A DNA stretch of 64,000 nucleotides, taken from Pachyseris speciosa (lineage: Eukaryota; Cnidaria; Anthozoa; Scleractinia; Pachyseridae). Positions within the stretch are counted from its first letter, which is position 1; the number at the start of each line of letters is the position of its first letter. The notes beneath the pieces are model-generated. The model did no database searches. It was given only the letters and a program-made list of their open reading frames with translations, and was not told the origin of the DNA. Both the position numbers and the translations under genes were made by a program. This document shows positions 22,387-34,594 of the stretch, in pieces. The stretch covers positions 492,501 through 556,500 of the forward strand of contig JAEMWC010000342.1 of the NCBI GenBank assembly GCA_016490735.1, read 5' to 3'.

Positions 22387-23613
22387 GCATCCTGCTTTGT
22401 CATTTCGTCAGTTCCGATGGCAAAGTCTAGCAGAGCGAAAACAGGTCGATCCAAGGCTATAGAACGAGGTGAACACAACGCGTTCACTCTTTACCATCGC
22501 GCTTGCTTTCCGATCGCTATTTTCCCATCTGTGGAGTCACGTTGATTCTCTCTGTAAACCGACATTTGGTGTGGAAAACTACCACCAGCTGCTTTATCAA
22601 CAACATTTCAAAGAAACAAGCAGAGTTAAATGGGGGGAAGCAAATTGTGCTTTTTTCCTGAACAATTTATCTTTTATTTATTTGGTTTTCATTTTCTTAT
22701 ATTTCATTTTTTATTTTCCACTTTTTCAGGTACGCACGTGTGTACGCGAGTACAGGTAGCTACGCCCCTGGAGACCTACCGCGAATCTTCAACACCAGAA
22801 TCCGGAGAGGTACGGTGGAAAAGAGGGAGGAGGGATATAGGAGGGGAAGGGGAGGGGGTGAGGAAAACCAGTGGAAGCTGGGTGGGGCGGCCCTTAGGCT
22901 CCAACAGGCCTCAAATCCTGTTTAAGGCGAAAGTCATTCACTTTTTTATCAGGAGGAGGAGTTAACTGATTTGATGATACATCACCTCCTTATAATCAAG
23001 ATTCCATCCCGACTAGCTTCAATCTCTGAATTTCCCCCTCTTTCTCTTCTCTTCCCACGCCTCTCACGCTCAATTAACAAAAGCAAAATCTACAGATATT
23101 ACTGGCACACTGTGAACAAAATTCAGAGACTGTGGCAACCATGGGTCATCGCTTACACGAAAGTTTCAACTGGTTAACACATGCATAGGTAACGTAATTT
23201 CGTTGCTTTTCACGTTGGAATGCAAATCTAAAAAATATGCAGCCAAGAAACTGTGGTAGTTATATGACATGTATTTTTGTTATGGCTACATGCTCGAACA
23301 GCTGCTTATCTCGGAGCAAATTATACATGACACCAGCCACTTTGCTGCATAAGAATAGGCGTCTCTCAACAGCAAGCTATAGAGCGTTTACACTTGATGT
23401 CACGGCGGCCATGTTGGTGTTCCAAACTAAACTTCTGCAGTATTTCTATGCAGGTAGTCAAGTGAATGAAAACGCTCTGCATGATTTATTCAAGACAGTT
23501 ACCTAATTATGCATGATGCTGCAACAGCTGCCAATTTAGTAGCAAAAAGTTAGGCAGTGCAAGATCTAAAGAAAAGCTGTTTTCCTTGACACCATACTAT
23601 TGCATAACTTATT
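22387..23613. other. Intergenic, no gene seen
   Basis: This includes a purine-rich stretch at 22800-22870. From about 23507 to the esterase stop the sequence closely matches 27090-27195, the 3' flank of the next esterase copy, marking one edge of the duplicated block. The overlapping short frames have no recognisable motifs. Confidence 0.4.
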
Positions 23614-25431
23614 CTAATTTATCCATGCATATGAGAAGAATCCATTACCAAGCCAAAAGTCACACTCCTTTCTGTGGTATCCATCCTGGTCAAGAACCTG
23701 TATGCCACTATCTGTAAATAGAGCAGTATTTTGTGGATATTCATTCCAAGTTTTAAAAGTTTCATTACGAATGAAGCTGCTGAACTGTCTCCTCAGATCC
23801 TTCATAAAGCTGAGGTCTCTCTGTGACGGAAAATAATTAAATGCCTTTGGGAAACCAAAAAAGGCAATGAGGTCCCACATATGGAAGGCAAATGTGGCTG
23901 GAAATCCCATCAAGTGCACTGGTTTAGAAGGAGCATTGGTCACTATGTAGCGGTAAACTGGACTTTTAAAGCCTCTCGATGCATTCAGAGCAAGTGCATT
24001 GTTGGGGCAAGTCATTCGTAAATCAGAGGCCATTGAAGTGTATGAAAATTGCAGAGATGGAGAAGAACCATCTGGTAGAGTTTTGTTATACATAACTAGC
24101 ACCTCACTGACATTCCCGCCAATAAAAGGAAACAGCTTATCCTTGACATAAGCGCTATAAGCAGCCCAGGTTGATTTCTCAAAGTTTTTAACTGGGCGGT
24201 CATTTATCTCTTGCGCTGTAGTTCCAATGATGAGTGGTACGTCATTTGCTTGTCCTGTTGCCATGGCAAGAAGAGGTGGATTCGGCACTATGAGTTTGTC
24301 GACTACAGCAACTGCTCCATCAAACAGGTTTTTGGTTGGTAGGTCATCCTGATCTGCCATGCGCCAGTACGGGTACACATCCCATGGAATCGCATCCTCA
24401 ATGTCCTTGGGATTTAGTAAATACAGACATTCTTGCTCAGCAGATGACCTGTTTCTCACGCAACCGGCATTTTTCACAAAAACTTCATTGTCATGGGCTG
24501 CGTCTTTTGATGTTTTGTTGAAGATGGGTGATCCACTCATAAGAATTGCCCGATGGAAAAGCCCAGCTGCACCCGGTGAAGTGAGCAGTGCTAGCTCAGA
24601 TGTTGCACCCGAGCTTTGACCCATCAGCGTCACGGATCCGGGGTCCCCTCCAAATTTCTGAATGTTTTCCTGTACCCACTTCAATGCTAATATTTGATCC
24701 ATGAATCCATAATTACCAGACGTCTGTGATGGAGAGGCGTCTGATAAGGATTTTAATGCAAGAAAGCCAAACGCGTTCAGCCTGTAGTTAAATGACACTC
24801 CTACAACCTTCATCGAAGAAACCATCTCGGAGGACGGATGAAGCCCTTTCCAATTCCCCGATGAATATAACAGGTACCCACCATGAATATAAACAAGAAC
24901 TGGAAGAAGCTTGCCGCTTGGTCGTTCTCTTGGGGTCCAAACATTAAGAAATAAACAGTCTTCGTTACCGATGAGCTTGCTCGAGTCATTGGTGTTTGTC
25001 ACATCTTGCTGAGCACAGATATCTCTAAATTCGGTTGCATCTAGTTTGCCATTCCAGCATTTGTTGACATTACAGGGAAGCGGCGGTTTCCAGCGTCGAT
25101 CAGCTACCGGTGGTTGCGCGTACGGAATACCCTTAAACGCAACCGCATCATCCTCCACGCGGCCGCGAACGCTTCCGCCTTGGATCTCGAATTCAACTTG
25201 TTGAATCACTGTCGATGACATTTCTTTTCTAGAATGGATGTAGAACATAATACATCCAATGGCGGCGAGATACACAAGGCAAACAGCTGTAATCAAAACA
25301 GTTTTTTTCTTCTTTCTAACTGATGTGTCTGGCGATAATACAGTATCCTCTCCGTCCGACTCATCATCGCTCGTCGACAGCAGCGGGTTCGTCACATTTG
25401 CCTCCCTCGATCCATTTCTGGAAGGATTCAT
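23614..25431 (-). CDS. Membrane-anchored type-B carboxylesterase, copy 2
   Basis: A single exon of 605 residues, taking the first ATG (25431, MNPSRNGSRE). The open frame extends nine codons upstream only through a TTG. The acidic, serine-rich cytoplasmic tail (DDESDGED) and KKKK lead into a membrane helix (VLITAVCLVYLAAIGCIMFY). The extracellular esterase domain has EDCLFLNVW, HGGY, nucleophile elbow GQSSG, Glu in GTTAQE, and His in FHMWD, so the triad is complete. Its first third is close to the copy at 39.6 kb, while its remaining two thirds and 3' flank are nearly identical to the copy at 27.2 kb. Confidence 0.9.
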   Translation of the reverse strand: MNPSRNGSREANVTNPLLSTSDDESDGEDTVLSPDTSVRKKKKTVLITAVCLVYLAAIGCIMFYIHSRKEMSSTVIQQVEFEIQGGSVRGRVEDDAVAFKGIPYAQPPVADRRWKPPLPCNVNKCWNGKLDATEFRDICAQQDVTNTNDSSKLIGNEDCLFLNVWTPRERPSGKLLPVLVYIHGGYLLYSSGNWKGLHPSSEMVSSMKVVGVSFNYRLNAFGFLALKSLSDASPSQTSGNYGFMDQILALKWVQENIQKFGGDPGSVTLMGQSSGATSELALLTSPGAAGLFHRAILMSGSPIFNKTSKDAAHDNEVFVKNAGCVRNRSSAEQECLYLLNPKDIEDAIPWDVYPYWRMADQDDLPTKNLFDGAVAVVDKLIVPNPPLLAMATGQANDVPLIIGTTAQEINDRPVKNFEKSTWAAYSAYVKDKLFPFIGGNVSEVLVMYNKTLPDGSSPSLQFSYTSMASDLRMTCPNNALALNASRGFKSPVYRYIVTNAPSKPVHLMGFPATFAFHMWDLIAFFGFPKAFNYFPSQRDLSFMKDLRRQFSSFIRNETFKTWNEYPQNTALFTDSGIQVLDQDGYHRKECDFWLGNGFFSYAWIN

Positions 25432-25600
25432 CCTTAGGACTTTTGACGGTGCATTCAAAGGAACGCCTTCCCTAACGAAAACGCGTTTATCCCAGCGGAA
25501 AGTCCATTGCCTTTTATGTCTAATTGCTAAAAATTATGCGGAGGTTGCGGTTGAGAAGTTATTCATTCGTGTAGGACTTGACTTTGCCCGTAGCCGTCTA

Positions 25601-25686
25601 ATCTGAATTTCAGCGGTCTCTCCCCGTGACCACCGGGTGGCGCCGCGACCCTGTGGGTTAGGGAGAGGAGACGGCTGAAATTCAGA
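25601..25686. repeat. Short hairpin element upstream of CES copy 2
   Basis: Arms CTGAATTTCAGC.GTCTC and GAGACGGCTGAAATTCAG pair around a GC-rich loop. It lies about 170 bp upstream of the esterase ATG. Confidence 0.6.
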
Positions 25687-26371
25687 GTAGTCGCCGTCTT
25701 GAAGGATTGATATTACTCTGCACGGGTGTTCTCTCCTTACTCTAGTAATATTACAAGTTTGATAAATTCATTTTTACTGGAACACCATTTTATTGTTCCT
25801 ATTATGGATGGAAAAACTTTCAACGGAAAAGTTTACCACGTCTACGCGAGCGCAAAAAGACAAAGATAAGAAAACAGGAAAAGCCAAAACAGGAACTTGA
25901 TCGCAGCCTAATGAGGCCTTCCAAGGGGTAGAAGCGACAAGCGAAATAGCTCAAAAAACAGACGACAAACGTCTCCCAAAACACCGACAACAGACAGCAA
26001 TTGGCAGAAAACTCGCGACAACTTGCGACACGCGACAATAGTTTCCATTCCTCTTTGTTTTCTTTGCCACACCGACATTCGTCCCTAACGAAACAAGCAA
26101 CAGACAGTGTCGTAATGAGCGACAAAGCGACGCCAGACCACCCCTTGGGAGGCCTCCCTAATAGATCATATGTTATGATTCATGTAATCTGATGTAATGA
26201 TGCAGCAGTCCTAAGAAATCATATTATGATTTGATCTGTACCCAAAACACCATAGTATGATTCTACTTCTAACGAAATCTTTACTATGATGTTAAGAGTT
26301 GTGTGTACGATTTATGGTCACATGAATCATAGGTATGATGCCAGTGAGATGGTTAATATGTTAGTACAGAA

Positions 26372-26535
26372 GATTATGTATAGAGTTCAAAAGAAGAAGC
26401 AGAACTGACCGATAAAAATTTAAAAGTAGTGAAAATAAAGCCTGAAAAAAATACAGCCTTGCATGGGAGTTGAACCACTAACCTCTGTGATACCGGTGCA
26501 GTGCTCTATGGCCGAATGAGCTAACAAGCTACTGG
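26372..26535 (-). repeat. tRNA-derived SINE-like sequence
   Basis: On the minus strand an A-box-like TTAGCTCATTCGG is followed by a B-box GGTTCAACTCC at tRNA spacing, then a 3' body ending in AT-rich sequence. There is no clean acceptor stem, so this is not a functional tRNA gene. It lies in the duplicated flank of CES copy 3; the matching flank of copy 1 has it broken up by insertions (11290-12160). Confidence 0.5.
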
Positions 26536-27194
26536 GTGCTGGTCCAGTTGACAAGCTTCCAGTTGGCTTGCCAGCTCACACTTTGTTTTCATTACCGCTT
26601 AATTAAGTAGTGTTCATAACTGATAATCACTCACATATTCAGTTATTATTATCATTAGGTTTGGACAAAAAAACCAACAATGTAGAAGTTCTTTTTAGCC
26701 ATTTCTGTGTCATAATGTTCCGATCTTTATTTGTTTTGCCAAATTCTTTAACCAGTCATTATCTCTGTTGTTCACTGAATAGTCAGGGACACTGAGTGTT
26801 AAATTCTAAAATGGAGAAAGGAGTGCCACTGCTGAGGAACAATAACAATCTGAATTATGCTGGGTCATTCACACTGACAGAATTGTGCACCTCTAGATAT
26901 GTACAGGCCACTCCTTACAAAGTGAAGCCGAAATTGTCACAGATAAAACAAAAAACTGATGATAGCTAACAGCTTAGCTAGGAGCTGAATTTGATGCAAA
27001 TGCATGAACAAAACATCTGCTAGCATGCCAGTAATTCTTTCAACTGCAAGCTTTTCTTTAAAAGCCATTAAGAATAGTTATCTAGTACAGTGCTTGATGC
27101 TGCAACAGCTGTCAATTTAGTAGCAAAAAGTTAGGCAGTAAAAGATCAAAGGAAAGGCTGTTTTCCTTGACACCATACTGTTGCATAATTTATT

Positions 27195-29056
27195 CTAATT
27201 TATCCATGCATATGAGAAGAATCCATTACCAAGCCAAAAGTCACACTCCTGTTTGTGGTATCCATCCTGGTCAAGAACCTGTATGCCATTGTCTGTAAAT
27301 AGAGCAGTATTTTGAGGGTATTCATTCCAAGTTTTAAAAGTTTTATTACAAATGAAGCTGCTGAACTGTCTCCTCAGATCCTTCATAAAGCTGAGGTCTC
27401 TCTGTGACGGAAAATAATTAAATGCCTTTGGGAAACCAAAAAAGGCAATGAGGTCCCACATATGGAAGGCAAATGTGGCTGGAAATCCCATCAAGTGCAC
27501 TGGTTTAGAAGGAGCATTAGTCACTATGTAGCGGTAAACTGGACTTTTAAAGCCTCTCGATGCATTCAGAGCAAGGACGTTGTTGGGCAAGTCATTCGTA
27601 AATCAGAGGCCATTGAAGTGTATGAAAATTGCAGAGATGGAGAAGAACCATCTGGTAGAGTTTTGTTATACATAACTAGCACCTCACTGACATTCCCGCC
27701 GATAAAAGGAAACAGCTTATCCTTGACATAAGCACTGTAAGCAGCCCAGGTTGATTTCTCAAAGTTTTTAACTGGGCGGTCATTTATCTCTTGCGCTGTA
27801 GTTCCAATGATGAGTGGTACGTCATTTGCTTGTCCTGTTGCCATGGCAAGAAGAGGTGGATTTGGCACTATGAGTTTGTCGACCACAGCAACTGCTCCAT
27901 CGAATAGGTTTTTGGTTGGTAGGTCATTCTGATCTGCCATGTGCCAGTACGGGTACACATCCCATGGAATCGCATCCTCAATGTCCTTGGGATTTAGTAA
28001 ATACAGACACTCTCGCTCAGCAGATGAGCTGTTTCTCACACAACCGGCATTTTTCACAAAAACTTCATTGTCTTGGGCTGCGTCTTTTGATGTTTTGTTG
28101 AAGATGGGTGATCCACTCATAAGAATTGCTCGATGGAAAAGCCCAGCTGCACCCGGTGAAGTGAGCAGTGCTAGCTCAGATGTTGCACCTGAACTTTGAC
28201 CCATCAGCGTCACGGATCCGGGATCCCCTCCAAATTTTTCAATGTTTGCCTTCACCCACTTCAATGCTAATATTTGATCCATGAATCCATAATTCCCAGA
28301 GGTCTTTGATGGAGAGGCGTCTGCCAGAGACTTCAATGCAAGAAATCCAAACGCGTTCAGCCTGTAGTTGAACGAAACTCCGACTATTTTCATCTCAGAA
28401 ACAAGTTGAGGCGATGGATGAAGCCCATTCCAATTCCCTGAGCCATACAATAAGAAGCCACCATGAATGTAAACGAGAACAGGAAGCAAATTCGCACTGG
28501 GTCGTTTCCTTGGCGTCCAGACATTGATAAACAGACAGTCTTCACTCCCCACGACTCTAGTGGGGTCTTTTCTGTTTGAAATATTTTGCTGAATACAAAT
28601 GCTTCCAAATTCACTTGCATAAAATGTTCCATTCCAGCATTTGCTTACATGGCAAGGAACTGGGGCCTTCCAACGTCGTTTGCCAACTGGCGGAGTTCCA
28701 AACGGAATGCCTTTGAATGCTACAGTTTCACCTTCATAGTTTCCTCGTACAAAACCACCTTCCACTTCGACTTCAATCTCTTGAGTTTCCTCGATGATTA
28801 TTTCTTCGTATTCCTGGACTTGTCGAGAGAAATAGTAGTACAGAAGCCCGGTTAAGATGGCCAAAAACACGATGACAACAAACGCTAGCATAAACCGTCG
28901 TCTCCTTCGCTGGTTCGATAAACGCAAGCGTGAATTAAATGAATTAAAGCCAACACCTTCATGTATTTCCAAATCCCACTCTGAATCTTTTCGTGGCAGT
29001 ACAAAAGGTCTCGTTTCTTGCGAACTCCCCATTTTCTTTTTTCCTAAGTTCATCAT
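27195..29056 (-). pseudogene. Type-B carboxylesterase, copy 3, frameshifted
   Basis: The frame opens at the ATG at 29056 (MMNLGKKKMGSSQ) with a membrane helix (FMLAFVVIVFLAILTGLLYYY) and the esterase landmarks HGGF, GQSSG and GTTAQE. Near 27584-27587 a run of four G in copy 2 is three G here. The frame then shifts after DLRMTCP and stops within a few codons, while the remaining 131 residues, including the catalytic FHMWD histidine, continue in another frame down to 27195. Without that tail the enzyme would lack its His. It is a recent pseudogene or an assembly error. Apart from the frameshift the C-terminal two thirds are almost identical to copy 2. Confidence 0.85.
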
Positions 29057-29671
29057 CTCCACAATTTGCTGAATCGGCTGTTGTTGCAGGCGCCAGTGAC
29101 TGCGTGACTTGTGTCACAACAGTCACACAATGGCCCCCAGCTAAGACCCGATAGGTTTGTCATCCCTTAAAAACCGTTCAGTGAAATGTCGTGCTAATTT
29201 TTTTTAACGCCTTAAAGTTTTAGAAAAGCAAAATTCAGCCGGATCACTCGGCACGACATAGACCGGAGACAGGAGATGTCTCTCTCATGAATGAGCAAAC
29301 GAGAAGAGGGCTAAAATTGAGGCTAACGATGTCTCAAAATTTCGGAGAATAAAGTTCAATTCCTTGATAATTTTTCTCACTTGAATTTTCAACTGAATAC
29401 CTAGAACAGAATAAAGAGTAATAGGTTATAAAATATGTCTTAAAAATACCATTACTGGAAACGGGAAGCCTCAAGATGGGAAGCTTTTTTAATTTCAAAA
29501 GGCAGAGCAATTGATTCTGAAGGTCTTAACATCCGCGAAGAAACATATTAGTTAATTTTTTCTTATAAGTTTACTTTTTTTCTAGTATTTTATTTTACAC
29601 TGTCAATCATTTTAGTTTCACGTGTTCCCGGTATATAACTACATAAACACCCCTTCCAATGTAAATTCTCA

Positions 29672-29718
29672 TTGTACCTGAAGAAGGCTGGTTTGGCCAG
29701 CCGAAATATAGTACACAA
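29672..29718 (+). ncRNA. Minimal hammerhead-like motif, Penelope type
   Basis: Stem I TTGTAC/GTACA, CTGAAGA, one extra A, a 6-bp stem II GGCTGG/CCAGCC, GAA, short AT palindrome, then A at the cleavage position. It has the same layout, including the extra base, as the motif at 21517. It lies in AT-rich sequence between an esterase and the LINE, with no protein-coding partner. Confidence 0.45.
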
Positions 29719-30388
29719 AACTTAAATCCATTCTACGTTGTATCGGCCCTTGCTTTTATACTCTCAAGATAGAAGCCCAATTCCTATCGGCTTGTTTAGT
29801 TGCAGGAGGCGGTCACCTTAACCTAGCTGCCAAGCTAAAACAAGAAAACCAAAAATAACATTGAAAAAAAGAAAAAACCGAAGAGACGGAAAATATTATT
29901 TTTGGTAAATAAAATTGACATGATAACCTTATGCATGGCAGCCTGCATGGCAGATGCTAGAAAGGGGAATGAAGGGAATGGGGGGGGGGACGGGAGCGCG
30001 CGCCCTCTTTAGATAAGAAAAGATAACTTTATTTTTACACGGTATTTCCATCAGCTTAATAAATTATTATCAACTAACTCTCTATCTACTTAATTACAAT
30101 CACAAGAGAATAAAAAATAAAAACAATAAAAACCAATAAAGGCTGCTTTTCTTGGAGGCCGTGTTTAAAATCTTACTTAAACTACTTAAAACTGTGGCGA
30201 CTCAATTTATTCTTAAAATCTCTCAAATAATAATAATAATAAATGTCTTTATTCATCATAAGATAAAAACTACATATCTTATGTTACATAAATGAAATCA
30301 TATTAAAGTATAGTATTAGATCACATGTGAAGATCGTATTTATAAGTTAATCTATTGATAAATGTATTCTTAAAACGTTCTGTGTTAA

Positions 30389-32562
30389 TCAACGTGCGGG
30401 CACTATTTTGATAACGTAAATTGTAATCGATGACCTTAGCCTTTGGGACTTGATCATGTAGGGGGTGTATCCTAAGTTTAAAAGTTTTCTAAAAAGTTTC
30501 CGGTCTTGTTTTTCCAATAAAGCTCTTACATTCAATCTAGCAGAGATGTATCGCCTTTTGTAGCATCTGTCTAGAAAATCTTGCACTGTTGTTAGTTCTG
30601 GCTCTGAGGCTCCGTAGACCACTAGTGCATAGGTAACATTGGGTAAAACAATTGTCTTAAATAAATAGTCTACCTCAAAGACTTCAAAGAAGTCGCTTGT
30701 CTTAATTCCAGGGGTAAACTGTTCCACAACTGAGCTCCACTGTACGAAAGACTTCTCTTTAGGTAATCAGTGCGGGGTTTTGGAAGAGCTAGTGCGTTTT
30801 CAGTATTCCTCAAATGATAAGAATTCACACTATCGCGAAAAACAAAACTTGATCTTAAATATTCAGGCGTCATGTTATGTAAGATTTTATACAACATAAT
30901 AGATTGATTTTCTAATCTTTGATCCCAGAGTTCTCGCCACCGTAGTGCCCGGAACAATTCATTCAAATTACTGTCATAAGAAGCTTTCATCAAAATGCGA
31001 GCTGCCCGATTTTGAAGCTTTTGAAGTCTATCAGAAAGGCCTTTGTTACAGTTTCCCCACACCTCACTACAATAATCGAAGTGAGGCTGAACGAGGCTAT
31101 TATAAACATTGACTACAATATTAAAAGGGATTTGATGTCGTATGCGCTTTATTGCACCAGTGGCAGAAGCAATCTTTTTGCAGATATTTTCTATATGACT
31201 TTCCCAATTTAAAGTTTTATCGATGCAGACCCCAAGAGATTTAATTGATGCTACCTGCTCCACGGTCATGTTATTTATAGTTAGAGAAGGACAATCTGAA
31301 AGATTCGATAACTTCTGTCTGGATGCAATTAGCATAAACTCGGTTTTTGTCAGGTTCAAGGTAAGCTTGTTAACTGATAACCAAGTGTACACTTTGTGTA
31401 GATCATAATTAAGACAATCACTTACATCATGAACGTCGGCACTAGCAAACGCCAAGCTGGTATCATCAGCGTACATTCTTGGTTGTGAAAATTGTAAGCA
31501 ATTTGGTTAAGTCATTGATATATAATAGAAAAAGTAGCGGTCCTAGGATTGTTCCTTGGGGAACGCCACATTTCAAAGATTTCGGGGTTGATTTACAACA
31601 ATTAATTTGACAAATTTGAGTACGGTTATCTAAGTAAGAGGCAAACCATTTGTAACTGGACTGACGTATCCCATAATATTGCAATTTACGTAACAAAATC
31701 TCCTGGTCAACTGTATCAAAGGCCTTTTTAAGGTCTAAAAAGACAACAGCGTTTATGAGTCCACGATCGATATTCATAGCCCAACCATCGGTAGCCTCAA
31801 GCAGTGCCGTAACCGTAAAATGTAGAGAACGGAAACCTGATTGGTGACGTGTCAGAAGACTATTCTTACTTAGATAGTGATATACCTGCTCATAAATTAT
31901 TCGCTCTGGCTACTACTGGGATTACAGATATTGGTCGATAATTTGTCGGCTCATTACGCTTCCCGGAGTTTTTGTTCAATGGAGTGACTCTAGCAGATTT
32001 CCATTCATCAGGGAAGATGCCAGTTATCAAGGATTGATTGAATATTACAGTAAGAGATTCAGAGAGTAAGTCAGGGCATTGCCTCAATAATCTCGCCGAA
32101 ATGTTTTCTAATACAGTTGCCTTTGACTGGCAAAGTTTTGATAGGAGTGAAAAAACTTGTGCAGTTGCTGTTTTTTCAAAAATCAAATTTTCATCAGTTT
32201 CACTAAGAAGGTCTTCGAAGGAATTATCAACCTCCGTTACATGTCTGCTAAGGTTAGGCCCAATTTCTGTAAAAAAAGAGTTTAACATTTCTGCCACATC
32301 ATGCTTGGTTTTTCTATTTTTGTCCGTTGTAGTCTATCCCGTTTATTATGGTTTTATTGGACTTGCGTGAAGTCAGTTCGTTAATAGTTTTCCATGTTTT
32401 GTGTTGATCCCCAGAGCAATTATTGAAGACATTTTTATAGTAAGCCTGTTTGGCAGTATTAATATCCCGATTTACTTGATTTCTCATCGTTCTAAATTGG
32501 TTCCAAGTAGATGGATCGTTAGTCTTAATGGCTTTACGTCTAAGACGGTCCCTGTAATTCAT
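30389..32562 (-). pseudogene. LINE ORF2 part 2: reverse transcriptase
   Basis: Successive frames carry NYRPISVIPVV (32297-31890), FLDLKKAFDTVDQEILL and GVPQGTILGPLLFLLYIND (31777-31466), then MYADDTSLAFA with the catalytic YADD (31476-30670). The post-RT region includes YNSLVQPHFDYCSEVWGN. At least three frameshifts separate these blocks. The final frame (30727-30389) is a poorly preserved tail. Confidence 0.85.
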
Positions 32563-32701
32563 CCGCTTTTTTAAAATAGTAGTTATCCATGGAGATTTGG
32601 AATTACGCGTCCTTTTGGTCTTCAGTGGAGCATGTCTATCGCAGACAGTTAAAAATTAATCTTTCCACTTCTTCCACATATCATTAGGGTCATGACATTG
32701 C

Positions 32702-33709
32702 TTAACCCATTGGCACCCGTGCCGGCCAAAACCGGCCGTAAAAAACTCCCATGCTTCAAGACATTGCAACTTTCTCAATCGCACGAATATTGCCTTAACT
32801 GTTAGTTGTGAGCACGAAATGGAATGCCCTTTAAATTTGGATATCCAATAAATGCAAGAAACGTAGCGATTTTTACCAAATATGGCCTTTTGAGTTTGGA
32901 CAAGAACGAAACTGGCCGTTTTTAACGTCAAAGAGAAACAACAAAAATGCCCCTTTTTGCCTTCATGTTTTTTTAGGGAAATCATCGTCGAAAAACCAAA
33001 ACTCAACCATCATAACGAAATTCAGTCCCTTTTCTAGCTTAGAAATGACTTTTTTTGTTCATATTCTTCTCCCGAGCGTAGATACAGCCTTTTGTTCCAG
33101 TGCATTCGGGCCTTCCCGACATTTTCAACATCTTGAGCGCATTGCATGCTGGGAACTAACGAGAATTTTGGACAGCGCCCGTTCCTTCCCCCAATTCTTT
33201 CACATAGCCACTCCGGCCTACCGCCAAAATTTCCTGCTCCTGGTTATCTTCAGTACGCAGAAATTCCAAAATATGTGGCGGTAGGTCGAGAAATTCATCA
33301 ATAGTCGAGTCCCAAAGGTACTAAGTGTTCGACCGGCCAAATTCCCAGTTCGTCGAGTAACAAGCCAAATTCAACAACAAAGTACATCACCTTGCTCGAT
33401 TCTTTGAGAAAGTGGACTCTTAGCTACCGTCACGCTTAATGATGCTCATCAGGCAGCCGCTAAAGATGAAAAATGGCTGTAAATTTAGCAGAAATCGCAA
33501 GCAAACCGAACTTGGGCCATTGTTGTCGCTTCACGGATAAAAAATAGCTACGTCAAAATGACGTTTTCAGAAACCTTGAGCCTCCAGTGGCTTAGGACAG
33601 CACCACTTTTCCCTGGTAGTTCAAATAAAGAGTCACGAATTGCTATTCATCGTTTATAGGTGGAAAATCACTCCGAAAATGTAAAAACCTGCGGTAGTCA
33701 ATGGGTTAA
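32702..33709. mobile_element. TTAA-site (piggyBac-like) MITE inside the LINE
   Basis: TTAACCCATTG at the left and CAATGGGTTAA at the right form the termini. TTAA is both target site and duplication, and the element begins with CCC as in piggyBac. It separates the LINE endonuclease from the RT. The body shows no transposase. Confidence 0.75.
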
Positions 33710-33785
33710 GGTCATCCCAAGGTTGCGCAAAACTGTCAGCTCGAAAGTTAGCGCTATTGACATGTTTGAACTGTCGATAACTTAT

Positions 33786-34562
33786 TTAAATTAAGTTGAT
33801 TCCTTTAGCAACAGAGGGAATTGAAATTTTTCGGAAAACATAAACTAAGCTGTGATCACCAATGGCGATGTGAGAGACTCCAGAACAATATACATTGTCT
33901 GGTTGATTGGTAAAAATTAAATCAATTAGAGTACTTGTTAAAGGTGTGATTCGAGTTGATTCATAGATAAGTTGTTTCAAACCATAAATGTCAGTAACGT
34001 TCAGGAGAGCGTTTGCATAAACATTGTCTTTTGATAACAAATCACAATTCATATCCCTTATGAGAAAAAGTTCAACATTTTCTGAATCTAATTTGCCTAA
34101 CAATGTGTCAAGGTGCGAAAAAAGTTCTAGAGGAGAATTTGGAGGTCTATACCATGAAGTGACGACAAAAGGTTTTGAGTTGGGTTTATGAATTTCGATT
34201 GATAAAATTTCAAGAAACTGGTTGTCCAAATCTTTGCGGATTGAATAATTTATGTTTAAACTAATGTAAAAACATACACCGCCACCGAACCTGCCATTTA
34301 TAGGCCTATCGTGGCGGATGATATCATAACCCTGGACATTTACCTCTTGATCGGAAATATTTTCGTCTAGCCTGGTCTCATTTATGGCCAATACGTCGAT
34401 GCTTTGATCATTTAAAATAATGCGGAGTTCACCTATATGTTTCAAAAGACTTGTAATATTCAAACTGGCCATTTTAAATCCACGGCACTTTGGAATAATA
34501 GTACTTGAATTGCCCCGGGCAGTACTAGTGGAGGTGTAATCAGCTGTCGTCACAGTTTCCAA
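33786..34562 (-). pseudogene. LINE ORF2 part 1: APE-type endonuclease
   Basis: The domain reads MASLNITSL near its start, then INETRLDE (metal-binding Glu), VVTSWYRPPNSP, RDMNCDLL (the usual GDFN block with changes) and AIGDHSLVYV (catalytic Asp-His). The frame ends at 33786, about 80 bp before the TTAA insertion, so EN and RT are now separated. Confidence 0.8.
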
Positions 34563-34594
34563 GTAAGAGTCGAATCAATGGACAATATCATTAA

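Noticed and set aside
22469..22965. Overlapping plus-strand frames at 22.5-22.9 kb
   Set aside because: Low-complexity hydrophobic and Arg/Gly-rich translations in different frames with no motif or splice support.
25820..26125. Minus-strand frame of 101 codons with hydrophobic and Cys residues
   Set aside because: No recognisable family, no context, and composition like chance translation of the complementary sequence.
26460..26535. Possible tRNA gene on the minus strand
   Set aside because: A- and B-box words are present, but no paired acceptor stem or sound anticodon arm was found; treated as SINE-like.
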